Shown here piece by piece: positions 1-9,756 of a DNA stretch of 64,000 nucleotides (its first letter is position 1; each line of letters opens with the position of its first letter). The stretch comes from Symbiodinium natans. Taxonomy: Eukaryota; Sar; Dinophyceae; Suessiales; Symbiodiniaceae. The notes beneath the pieces are model-generated. The model was not told the DNA's origin, ran no database searches, and was given only the letters and a program-made list of their open reading frames with translations. Location of the stretch: the NCBI GenBank assembly GCA_905221605.1, contig CAJNDS010000266.1, forward strand, positions 1 to 64,000, given 5' to 3'. A program made the translations under genes and the position numbers.

Positions 1-47
1 CCCCCTCCCCCCCCCCCCCTCCATAAGAAGCGACCCACGCGCTGCAG

Positions 48-1558
48 GTGAAGATGGATGTTTACCACAGTCAGCGCGCCGTGCTACGAGCTCACGGTGC
101 TGGTATCCTGGATTCTGGCAGCTCCTTTCTTGCCCTGCCGGAGGCATTTTTGGGTTTGGGTGGGGTTTTTGGGTTCAGGTTTTGAGGCTTCTTTTTTTGG
201 GGTTGGTAAAGGGGCTCAGCCTGAGGTCTTTCGAGGTTAGGGGCTTCGGGTGTCAGGACAGAAGGCTGCTGAGGGATTATCATAGCCGGGCCCGCAGACC
301 CGACGACTCTGGCAGGAAGTGCTCGGCTACGTCGTCCTGGGCCTCGTCTTCGGCCACGGGGGCCCAGCGAACCTCGCGGTGATTGGGTCGCAGAGGCTCT
401 TGGCCAGGTGCACGGAACTAAATGAAACAAAGACATTTCCATGCCTTCGTGGGGTGCTAGATGCTCTGACGTGTTTTTCTTTTTTTTCCCTCGTGGGTCT
501 TGCTTCGGTTGAGTTTGGAGAACATGATTGAAACTGTGAACCTTGCTCCATGGTGCAGCTTGCAAGTCTAGCCCGACACCACCAACCCAACGCTTGAACC
601 TTCTGACGACGAGCAGGTGTGGTACCACTCTTAACGACCTCGTCTTCGAGGTGCCGGGCGAAGACGGACGCACCTTGCAGGTGAACCTCACAACGGACCC
701 CGGCGGTTGCTGAAATGTGGCTGAGATTTTATAGAAGTGTTTCGGTTTTTTTTTGGGGTTTTTGGGCCCCACGACAGGATGACTTGCTGGAGGAGAGCCC
801 AATCTCGCTCTTATCCGACTGGTGCGCGCTTCGCATCCTGCCCATCCCTAGGACCGCAAACATTCCTTTCATGAGACTTGGGCTGACACTGGGAAACGAT
901 CAGCTTGCTTTATGCATCTTGCTGGGATCCACACTCTTGGGGGAATGTGCTGTGGCACGGTGGCAAGTGGCCCCTAGGTTCCTGAGCTGTCAGGTCATAG
1001 CCCTCGCAGCTTCAACAAACAAAAGTGCGCCTGAAACACTGAGATTTCTGAGCATTGGAATCCTGAAGTTATGAGAATCGAGCAGTGGTGTGGCTTCGGG
1101 ACTGGGACTGAGCCTCAACCTCCGAAGTAGCCCCCACCCCTCCCCCCAAAGCCGCCAGCCCCCTCTTCTTGTGGCGCCAAGGATCCTGGGGGACCCCTTC
1201 CTTCGCAAGGTCTCCGCTGTTTTCGATGTCCAGGGCCCTCGCGTGCACCTTCTGCCCACGGGCGGCCAGGGTTCATCGAGCTTGGCGGCAGAGGAGGGGC
1301 TTGGGAAAGAGAAGATGGAAGAGAAGAGCAAAGAAAGGGTCTCAAGAGCATCACCCAAAAAATCACCTAAATGACCCCAGATCCCTCAAAAACCTGCGCA
1401 AGGCCCCCTCACAGATCCAGGGGTTGGGCCACTTGGGCCACGCGCCGGCGCTGGCGCTCGGTCTGGCTGCGCTTGCGGGCGTTGCGGGCGTTGCTGGCCT
1501 TGGGATCTGGTCCTTTAGGCGCCCAGCTGCGGAAGCCGAGCAGTACATGAAGATGTAG
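48..1558 (+). CDS. Pepsin-type aspartic protease with C-terminal membrane anchor, 3' part
   Basis: This is the C-terminal lobe of a family A1 aspartyl protease; the N-terminal lobe lies before the window. Supported exons are 48-143, 298-407, 617-680, 778-851, 1182-1270 and 1421-1558. Exon 1 holds the second catalytic motif, GILDSGSSFLALPE, the usual D-[ST]-G context. Exons 2 and 3 join in phase (AG+G) and give a Cys followed by LNDLVFEVPG. Exon 4 contains the late Cys (WCALRILPIP). Exon 5 encodes ILGDPFLRKVSAVFD, the hallmark C-terminal strand of pepsins. The last exon has a hydrophobic stretch (ALALGLAALAGVAGVAGLGI), then WSFRRP and a short tail to the stop. This predicts a type I protein with a lumenal or extracellular protease domain. 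Donors include GC (after 143) and GA (after 851). The phase between exons 5 and 6 does not close, so a small exon may be missing. Confidence 0.82.
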
Positions 1559-1596
1559 AGCCATGTAGAGCCATGTAGCGCCATGTAGAGCCATCA
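1551..1596. repeat. 10 bp minisatellite at the protease stop codon
   Basis: About four and a half copies of a TAGAGCCATG-type unit begin in the last codons of the protease and run into its 3' flank, with one variant unit (TAGCGCCATG). The stop TAG at 1556-1558 lies within the first unit, so unit gain or loss here would not alter the protein. Confidence 0.8.
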
Positions 1597-1993
1597 AGGG
1601 AGATATGGAGACATGGGTTTGAGGGGCTGACGTGCAGGGTTTTTCGGGGGTTCTTTTGAGGGTTGAGCAGAAGACCTTCTGCGTCGGGCAGAGGCCTGTG
1701 CTCTTGAGGACTTTTGACCTGACGCAATTACGCCGGAGACGCAAAACAGGCTCGACATTTGGCTTGCAGCAAAGAGAGCAGCCCATGCTTGTCGACTGAG
1801 GGCAGCGACATGGCCAGGGTAGGGCATCTTAGACCCGAAGCCCAGACCTAGTAACCCTTTCGCCCTTCTCCATGCACACTAAAGGAAACCCTTAAGGCTG
1901 AAGGGCAAAACCAACTAAAAGGCCCCGAACACCCCCCCTGCCCCCACCCCAAGAAATAAGAAAAAGAAATAGCTCTCTAAACCCATCCGCCAG

Positions 1994-2123
1994 GTTCTGG
2001 GCGAGTGCAGCGCTGCCAGCGATGCCCTGGCAGAATGGATTGACAAGTACATCTTCGGATCGGCGTTGAGAGGCACGAAGTTTCAGAGTGAACTCCGAAG
2101 TCTGAGAAGCCCTGAGCAACTGA
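1994..2123 (+). CDS. Orphan exon, unknown protein
   Basis: After an acceptor (CCGCCAG|GTT) an open frame encodes an amphipathic, charged segment containing ASDALAEWIDKYIFGSALRG and continuing to about codon 43 before it becomes intron-like. It follows the protease stop and so belongs to another transcript or to an unrecognised downstream exon. The inverted repeat starts about 330 bp further on, and the next exons, if any, would lie beyond it. I do not recognise a family. The KYIFG string faintly recalls the motif at 47.7-50.2 kb, but that is too short to argue homology. Confidence 0.45.
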
Positions 2124-3081
2124 TGCCTAAAGCCTCAACTGCTTGGGAGCCTCGCTTGAGTCCTGAGGGCTTTCTGATTTTGGTTATGGGCTTGTGGTTT
2201 TAGGATTGGCCACACCTGAGTCTTTCAACCCAAACCTTGGCTTTGGTTTGGAGGTCGGGAGTACTCCCTTGGGGAGGGCGGCTGGTGGGACGTGGAAGCC
2301 ACGGCAAAGGCGGGCGGTAGGTGCTGGTAGGCAAGACAGGTCAGTACCCTCCCTGCCCCCCCCACTCCCCCCCCCACTCCCCCCTCCTCCTATAAACCAA
2401 GTCCTAAACGCTAAAACCCTAAACACAAAAAACCTGCAACCCCAAACAATCTTAAAACCCTGGCCGCGGTAACCTAAATTCTGGTCTGGGGGTTCTTAAA
2501 TTCCATATTTTGGGTGATTGTGAACAAAAAACCCCCAATGACCCCTTATTTGGTCTATTTGGGTGATTATGGGTTTAGGGTTTAGGGGTTAAATGGCCCT
2601 TGCGTGGAAACCCTGAAAGTCGGCCTGAGAGGTCTTCTGCAAGCCCCACATAGGGGAGGTGAGACCAGCACAGTTCAAAGCAATTGCTGATAGATGGGAG
2701 AGAACACATTTTTTTGATTAAGCTTGAAAATGCCAATACCGAGCTTTCATGATTCTTTGAGCCACATGTTGTTTTTATGTTTTGGGCAGGACAGAAACAT
2801 GGTTAATCGCACACACACACACAAATAATATTCTTTTAATTCGTGTCGGTCGAAAAAAGCGAGGTACAACAATGATGTAGCAAGTGGTTCTGCCTCCTTC
2901 ATCTCATGCCCCTAACCTCTAAACCTTAACCCCTACACCCGCAACCACACCTTGCAGCACTGAGACCTGAACCTTACATGCCTTAAATCCTAACCCTAGC
3001 CTCTGAACCCTCAAACCCTACACCCCAAACCCCCAAGGTGACCTGTCAGGAGCTATGATTGAAGAAACACATCCATCAAAT

Positions 3082-3235
3082 GCTCTGGGACAGAGCTCAG
3101 TCAGTATGAAAGCTCTGGGACAGAGCACAACATGGAAAAACTCTGGGACAGAGTAGCACCAAAGAAGCTCTGGGACAGAGCACAACATGAACAACTCTGG
3201 GACAAAGTAGAACAACAGAAGCTCTGGGACAGAGC
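3082..3235. repeat. GCTCTG-GGA-CAGAGC hairpin array, left arm
   Basis: Six copies of a 13-15 bp unit, CTCTGGGACAGAG with or without flanking G and C, start near 3082, 3112, 3141, 3170, 3195 and 3221. Each is a six-base stem (GCTCTG/CAGAGC) around a GGA loop. Units are separated by 10-15 bp of A-rich spacer such as CACAACATGAA. One copy has GACAAAG, which breaks a stem pair. Confidence 0.92.
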
Positions 3236-3411
3236 AAAGCAGGAACGTGGAAGCACAGAGCCCTGAGACATCAGTCAGCGCTGCCCAGACATGCAAGCAA
3301 TCAGAAGTGCAAGCAGACAGAGCACCCGAGTCATAAATGCCTGAGGCACAAGTGGCCTTTGCCGATCTCCGGCAGCATGGAGGCTGAGATCAAATTTATG
3401 TGCAGGATTTA

Positions 3412-3858
3412 GGAAAAGCCAAGACGCAACCGGTTGCGACTTGGCTTTTCCTATAGAAAACAGCATATACATACAATTGGCCAGGTCACATTTTAAAACG
3501 AAAAAAGCCAAGTCGCAACTTTGGCTTGTCCCCTAGACATGCAATTGTCTGTTCATGTACATTTTCTACAGGAAAGCCAAGTCGCAACCGGTTGCGGCTT
3601 GGCTTTTCCCACAGAAAACAGCAGGTGGATGTCATGGACATGTTTGTATGGGAAAAGCCAAGACGCAACCGGTTGCGACTTGGCTTTTCCTGTAGAAAAC
3701 AATAGACAGATGCAAGTGGACAGGTCATGTAAAATGCATGGGAAAAGCTGCGACTTGGCTTTTCCTTGCGAAAACAACAGATAGATGCAATTGGACAAGT
3801 CATGTACATGTTTGTATAGGAAAAGCCAAGACACAACCGGTTGCGACTTGGCTTTTCC
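3412..3858. repeat. Array of 40 bp palindromes, left arm
   Basis: Each full element is GGAAAAGCCAAGTCGCAACC followed by its reverse complement, a 40 bp palindrome centred on AACCGGTT. Full or near-full copies start at about 3412, 3571, 3650 and 3819. A shortened copy lies near 3503, and one near 3748 has lost its left half. Linkers are themselves repeated (TATAGAAAACARCAG, ATGCAATTGGACAGGTCATGTACATG), so the true unit is roughly 75-95 bp. Small G/A changes (GACGC versus GTCGC) turn some stems into G-T or mismatched pairs. Confidence 0.95.
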
Positions 3859-4379
3859 TATAGAAACCGACAGATGAAATTGGGCAGGTCATGTACATGT
3901 TTGTGTAGGAAAAACCGAGACCCAGCCGGTCTAGGGTTGTTTGAGGTCTTGGATTCTTTCCTTTGGCACCAATTCCACCTACAGACTAAGTCCTTATAAG
4001 ACCCGCCCGACCCTGAATTAGGCTGTTAGTTTGTTCGGAAAAAGGCATAGATTCAGGGTGGGTCTACCGTTTCGGGTGAGGGTCTGGAAGGTTCAGGGTC
4101 TCGATTCTTTTTTAAACGAGGGTTTAGTGTTCCGGGCTTCTGGTGTTATTTGGCTTCGGGTCTATATAGGGTCTCTAGGGTTGATAAGGCCCAAGCTGGA
4201 GGGTCTTACCGTTTTCGTTTTTTGGCCCTTGAAACCCGCAGCACATCAGATCCCCAAGGTCAGCAAGCGCTTACAAGGTCTAAGCTTTAGAGCATACGGG
4301 CTGAACCTTCAGACCCCAAAACCCTAAACCCTACTAACCACTCTCAACCCTGGAGCCCAAAGCCTAAGGGCCGAAACCG

Positions 4380-5818
4380 CTGAAGCCTAAAAACCCAAGC
4401 CCTAAACCCTAAGCCCCAAGCCCTAAGCCTAAGCCCTAAGCCTAAGCCCTAAACCCTTAACCCTTAACCGAAACCCTAAACCCTGAGCCCAAAACTAGGG
4501 CGTGCGCCCGGTGCGCCTTCCAGCCCTGGGTGACGTCAGGTCTTCACCCAAAACTCAGGTATAGGGTTAGGATCTAGAGGTTAGGATTTAGGGTTTACAG
4601 TTTAGGGTTTAGAGTTTAGAGAGTTTAGAGATTAGGGTTTAGAGTTTAGAGTCTTGAGTTTAGGGTGTAAAGTTCAGAGTTTAGGGGTTAGAGTGTAAGA
4701 GTTTAGGATTTAGAGTTTAGGGCTTAGGGTTTAGAGTTTAGAGTTTAGAGTTTAGGGTTTAGATTTTAGGGTACAGAGTTTAGAGTTTAGGGTTTAGGGT
4801 TTCTCTGGTCTCCCCCAAAACTCGGAGGGCTTAGAGTTTAGAGTTTAGGGTTTAGAGTTTAAGAGTTTAGGGCTTAGAGTTTAGGGTCTAGGGTTTAGAG
4901 TTTAGAGTTCAGAGTTTAGGGTTGAGAGTGTAGGCTTCAGAGCTTAGAGTTTAGGGCTTAAGGTTTGCGATTTAGAGTTTAGGGGATGCCCGAAACTAAG
5001 CTGTTGGCAGAACTCTGGTTCCCTCCAAAACTCAGGTTTCGAGTTTAGGGTTTACGGTTTACAGCAGAGTTCAGAGTTTAGGGTTGGTTTAATTAGGGTT
5101 TTAGAGTTCAAGAGTTTTGGGTTTCGAGTTAAGGGTTTAGAGTTTAGAGTTAGGGTTCAGGGTTTAGGGTTTAGGGTTCAGAGTTTGGAGTTTAGGGTTT
5201 GGAGTTTAGGGTTTAGGGTTTAGAGTTTCGAGTTCACGGTTTAGAGTTTAGGGTTTAGGGTTTAGGGTTTAGGGTTTAGAGTATAAGAGTTTAGGGTTTA
5301 GAGTTTAGGGTGTAGGGTTTAGAGTTTGGGGTTTAGAAGTTTGGAGTTTAAGGTGCAGAGTTGAGAGTTTAGGGCATAGGGTTTAGGACTTGGGGCTTGG
5401 GGACGCCCAAAGCTAACCTGTCAGCAGACTCTGGTTTCCCCCAAAACTCGGGTGTAGGGCTTAGGAGTTTAGGGTGTAGGTTTAGGGTTTAGAGTTTAGG
5501 GTTCAGGGTTTGGAGATTAAGAGATTAGGCTCTAGAGTTTAGAGTTTAAGTGTTTAGGGTTTAGAGTTTAGGGTTTAGGGTTCAGAGTTTAGAGTTTAGG
5601 GTTCAGGGTTTAGAGATTAGAGTTTAGGGTTCAGTGTTTAGGGTTTAGGATTTTGGGGACGCCCGCAGCTAACCTGTTGGCCGACTCTGGTCCCCCCAAA
5701 ACTCGAGTTCATTAGGGTTTAGGGTTTCCGGTTTAGAGTTTAGAGTTCAGGGTCTAGGGGAGTTGAAGAGATTAAGGTTTAGAGTTTAGGGTTTAGGGTT
5801 TAGAGATTAGAGTTTAGG
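4380..5818 (+). repeat. Degenerate TTTAGGG array, left arm
   Basis: Over 1.2 kb of heptamer-like units runs TTTAGGG, TTTAGAG, TTCAGGG on the + strand from about 4560. A shorter C-rich block (CCCTAAG/CCCTAAA) lies at 4380-4495. Exact tandem TTTAGGG units occur near 5248-5277. The array is interrupted by short G/C-rich insertions that themselves repeat, such as the block around GTTTTGGGGGAGACCAG at several places. TTTAGGG is the plant/alveolate telomere unit; this array is too degenerate to be a functional telomere end. Confidence 0.9.
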
Positions 5819-6053
5819 TGGGAAATCGCACCCTTGATAGGGCGGAGACAGCTCTAAACCCGCGAAAGCGGTGGTTTGGCGGCCTTCGACCCATCTCTGG
5901 GGCGCAGCTGTGGTGCTGGGAAAACCCCAGACCCTGTATACCCCCTTAAACCCTACACCCTAAAACTCTAAAACCCTAAACGCCTTAAACCCTAAACCCT
6001 AAAGCCCTAAATCCCCTACCAACCCTGAAGCCCAGAAAGTTAAGAACAGACAG

Positions 6054-6144
6054 GTCGACCTTTGGGCCTGCCCTCTGGTGGTTTCGGCTCTGCCCGGGCC
6101 CGGGTTTCGGAGCTTCGGAACCTTAAGGTTTTTAGGTTTCGGCG
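6054..6144. other. 91 bp spacer at the palindrome axis
   Basis: This is the only non-symmetrical sequence between the arms. The arms end in AACAGACAG (to 6053) and CTGTCTGTT (from 6145). The spacer is GC-rich and contains smaller palindromes, CCCGGGCCCGGG and CCTTAAGG. It has no coding potential that I can support. Confidence 0.93.
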
Positions 6145-6379
6145 CTGTCTGTTCTTAACTTTCTGGGCTTCAGGGTTGGTAGGGGATTTAGGGCTTTAGG
6201 GTTTAGGGTTTAAGGCGTTTAGGGTTTTAGAGTTTTAGGGTGTAGGGTTTAAGGGGGTATACAGGGTCTGGGGTTTTCCCAGCACCACAGCTGCGCCCCA
6301 GAGATGGGTCGAAGGCCGCCAAACCACCGCTTTCGCGGGTTTAGAGCTGTCTCCGCCCTATCAAGGGTGCGATTTCCCA

Positions 6380-7818
6380 CCTAAACTCTAATCTCTAAAC
6401 CCTAAACCCTAAACTCTAAACCTTAATCTCTTCAACTCCCCTAGACCCTGAACTCTAAACTCTAAACCGGAAACCCTAAACCCTAATGAACTCGAGTTTT
6501 GGGGGGACCAGAGTCGGCCAACAGGTTAGCTGCGGGCGTCCCCAAAATCCTAAACCCTAAACACTGAACCCTAAACTCTAATCTCTAAACCCTGAACCCT
6601 AAACTCTAAACTCTGAACCCTAAACCCTAAACTCTAAACCCTAAACACTTAAACTCTAAACTCTAGAGCCTAATCTCTTAATCTCCAAACCCTGAACCCT
6701 AAACTCTAAACCCTAAACCTACACCCTAAACTCCTAAGCCCTACACCCGAGTTTTGGGGGAAACCAGAGTCTGCTGACAGGTTAGCTTTGGGCGTCCCCA
6801 AGCCCCAAGTCCTAAACCCTATGCCCTAAACTCTCAACTCTGCACCTTAAACTCCAAACTTCTAAACCCCAAACTCTAAACCCTACACCCTAAACTCTAA
6901 ACCCTAAACTCTTATACTCTAAACCCTAAACCCTAAACCCTAAACCCTAAACTCTAAACCGTGAACTCGAAACTCTAAACCCTAAACCCTAAACTCCAAA
7001 CCCTAAACTCCAAACTCTGAACCCTAAACCCTAAACCCTGAACCCTAACTCTAAACTCTAAACCCTTAACTCGAAACCCAAAACTCTTGAACTCTAAAAC
7101 CCTAATTAAACCAACCCTAAACTCTGAACTCTGCTGTAAACCGTAAACCCTAAACTCGAAACCTGAGTTTTGGAGGGAACCAGAGTTCTGCCAACAGCTT
7201 AGTTTCGGGCATCCCCTAAACTCTAAATCGCAAACCTTAAGCCCTAAACTCTAAGCTCTGAAGCCTACACTCTCAACCCTAAACTCTGAACTCTAAACTC
7301 TAAACCCTAGACCCTAAACTCTAAGCCCTAAACTCTTAAACTCTAAACCCTAAACTCTAAACTCTAAGCCCTCCGAGTTTTGGGGGAGACCAGAGAAACC
7401 CTAAACCCTAAACTCTAAACTCTGTACCCTAAAATCTAAACCCTAAACTCTAAACTCTAAACTCTAAACCCTAAGCCCTAAACTCTAAATCCTAAACTCT
7501 TACACTCTAACCCCTAAACTCTGAACTTTACACCCTAAACTCAAGACTCTAAACTCTAAACCCTAATCTCTAAACTCTCTAAACTCTAAACCCTAAACTG
7601 TAAACCCTAAATCCTAACCTCTAGATCCTAACCCTATACCTGAGTTTTGGGTGAAGACCTGACGTCACCCAGGGCTGGAAGGCGCACCGGGCGCACGCCC
7701 TAGTTTTGGGCTCAGGGTTTAGGGTTTCGGTTAAGGGTTAAGGGTTTAGGGCTTAGGCTTAGGGCTTAGGCTTAGGGCTTGGGGCTTAGGGTTTAGGGCT
7801 TGGGTTTTTAGGCTTCAG
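6380..7818 (-). repeat. Degenerate TTTAGGG array, right arm
   Basis: Reverse-complement counterpart of 4380-5818, read here as CCCTAAA/CTCTAAA on the + strand. In the blocks I compared it matches the left array base for base, variant units included. That is remarkable for such slippage-prone DNA. Confidence 0.9.
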
Positions 7819-8339
7819 CGGTTTCGGCCCTTAGGCTTTGGGCTCCAGGGTTGAGAGTGGTTAGTAGGGTTTAGGGTTTTGGGGTCTGAAGGTTCAGCCC
7901 GTATGCTCTAAAGCTTAGACCTTGTAAGCGCTTGCTGACCTTGGGGATCTGATGTGCTGCGGGTTTCAAGGGCCAAAAAACGAAAACGGTAAGACCCTCC
8001 AGCTTGGGCCTTATCAACCCTAGAGACCCTATATAGACCCGAAGCCAAATAACACCAGAAGCCCGGAACACTAAACCCTCGTTTAAAAAAGAATCGAGAC
8101 CCTGAACCTTCCAGACCCTCACCCGAAACGGTAGACCCACCCTGAATCTATGCCTTTTTCCGAACAAACTAACAGCCTAATTCAGGGTCGGGCGGGTCTT
8201 ATAAGGACTTAGTCTGTAGGTGGAATTGGTGCCAAAGGAAAGAATCCAAGACCTCAAACAACCCTAGACCGGCTGGGTCTCGGTTTTTCCTACACAAACA
8301 TGTACATGACCTGCCCAATTTCATCTGTCGGTTTCTATA

Positions 8340-8801
8340 GGAAAAGCCAAGTCGCAACCGGTTGTGTCTTGGCTTTTCCTATACAAACATGTACATGACT
8401 TGTCCAATTGCATCTATCTGTTGTTTTCGCAAGGAAAAGCCAAGTCGCAACCGGTTGCGTCTTGGCTTTTCCCATGCATTTTACATGACCTGTCCACTTG
8501 CGTCTGCCTATTGTTTTCTACAGGAAAAGCCAAGTCGCAACCGGTTGTGTCTTGGCTTTTCCCATACAAACATGTCCATGACATCCACCTGCTGTTTTCT
8601 GTGGGAAAAGCCAAGCCGCAACCGGTTGCGACTTGGCTTTCCTGTAGAAAATGTACATGAACAGACAATTGCATGTCTACGGGACAAGCCAAAGTTGCGA
8701 CTTGGCTTTTTTCGTTTTAAAATGTGACCTGGCCAATTGTATGTATATGCTGTTTTCTATAGGAAAAGCCAAGTCGCAACCGGTTGCGTCTTGGCTTTTC
8801 C
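8340..8801. repeat. Array of 40 bp palindromes, right arm
   Basis: Counterpart of 3412-3858 with the same elements in reverse order. The element at about 8434-8473 is complete here while its partner lost 15 bp. This dates that deletion after the duplication, or shows the arms are not copied from one template throughout. Confidence 0.95.
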
Positions 8802-8977
8802 TAAATCCTGCACATAAATTTGATCTCAGCCTCCATGCTGCCGGAGATCGGCAAAGGCCACTTGTGCCTCAGGCATTTATGACTCGGGTGCTCTGTCTGC
8901 TTGCACTTCTGATTGCTTGCATGTCTGGGCAGCGCTGACTGATGTCTCAGGGCTCTGTGCTTCCACGTTCCTGCTTT

Positions 8978-9131
8978 GCTCTGTCCCAGAGCTTCTGTTG
9001 TTCTACTTTGTCCCAGAGTTGTTCATGTTGTGCTCTGTCCCAGAGCTTCTGTGGTGCTACTCTGTCCCAGAGTTTTTCCATGTTGTGCTCTGTCCCAGAG
9101 CTTTCATACTGACTGAGCTCTGTCCCAGAGC
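8978..9131. repeat. GCTCTG-TCC-CAGAGC hairpin array, right arm
   Basis: Reverse complement of 3082-3235, with six units and the same spacing. Units read GCTCTGTCCCAGAGC on this strand. Confidence 0.92.
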
Positions 9132-9374
9132 ATTTGATGGATGTGTTTCTTCAATCATAGCTCCTGACAGGTCACCTTGGGGGTTTGGGGTGTAGGGTTT
9201 GAGGGTTCAGAGGCTAGGGTTAGGATTTAAGGCATGTAAGGTTCAGGTCTCAGTGGTGTAGGGGTTAAGGTTTAGGGGTTCGGGGCATGAGATGAAAGAG
9301 GCAGAACCACTTGCTACATCATTGTTGTACCTCGCTTTTTTTCGACCGACACGAATTAAAAGAATATTATTTTT

Positions 9375-9393
9375 GTGTGTGTGTGTGTGTGTG
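9375..9393. repeat. (GT)n microsatellite
   Basis: About nine GT units in the right arm, against about seven CA units at the mirrored site near 2810. It is the most variable site between the arms. Confidence 0.85.
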
Positions 9394-9756
9394 AGATTAA
9401 CCATTTTTCTGTCCTGCCCAAAACATAAAAACAACATGTGGCTCAAAGAATCATGAAAGCTCGGTATTGGCATTTTAAAGCTTAATCAAAAAACTGTGTT
9501 CTCTCCCATCTATCAGCAATTGCTTTGAACTGTGCTGGTCTCACCTCCCCTATGTGGGGCTTGCAGAAGACCTCTCAGGCCGACTTTCAGGGTTTCCACA
9601 GAGGGCCATTTAACCCCTAAACCCTAAACCCATAATCACCCAAATAGACCAAAAAAGGGGTCTCTGAAAGCCTCCATTGGGGGCTTTTTGTTCACAATCG
9701 CCCAAAATATGGAATTTAAGAAGCCCCAGACGTTACCACGGCCAGGGTTTCTTAAA

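Larger units (their letters stand above)
2453..6053 (+). repeat. Left arm of 7.3 kb inverted repeat
   Basis: This 3.6 kb arm is the reverse complement of 6145-9752. Between about 3860 and 6053 paired positions sum to exactly 12,198 (for example 4031-4327 pairs with 7871-8167), and every stretch I compared matched. Outward of about 3750 the sum becomes 12,213 because this arm lacks 15 bp of one palindrome. Further out there are substitutions, a CA tract of different length, and an extra 18-19 bp in this arm near 2940. The outermost match is the AAACCCTGGCC block near 2455-2470. From outside in, the arm contains a CA microsatellite, the GCTCTG hairpin array, the 40 bp palindrome array and degenerate TTTAGGG repeats. 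Open frames inside it are repeat read-through, not genes. Confidence 0.95.
6145..9752 (-). repeat. Right arm of 7.3 kb inverted repeat
   Basis: Mirror copy of 2453-6053. It keeps all six complete palindromes at 8340-8801, including the one truncated in the left arm. Its dinucleotide tract at 9375-9393 is longer (GT on this strand), and it lacks the 18-19 bp insertion present near 2940. The last clear match is AACCCTGGCC read on the minus strand around 9737-9750. The CCCTAAA strand of its telomere-like array is on top between about 6380 and 7638, so the two arrays face each other. Confidence 0.95.

Noticed and set aside
3486..3836. Repetitive peptide (GKAKSQPVASWLF-type) encoded through the palindrome array
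   Set aside because: All frames on both strands stay open because the palindromes lack stops. It is repeat read-through, not a repeat protein.
3412..3858. CRISPR-like array (regular palindromic repeats with spacers)
   Set aside because: The linkers are themselves conserved and the genome is eukaryotic, with introns. No cas genes are present; these are hairpin satellites.
4031..4327. 98-residue frame present identically at 7871-8167 on the other strand
   Set aside because: It is identical only because the palindrome arms are identical. It has no motif and ends in telomere-like repeat sequence.
2453..9752. Palindrome as a simple fold-back sequencing artefact
   Set aside because: The outer arms differ by substitutions and indels, which a single-molecule fold-back would not give after consensus. 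Mis-joining of two related loci remains possible.
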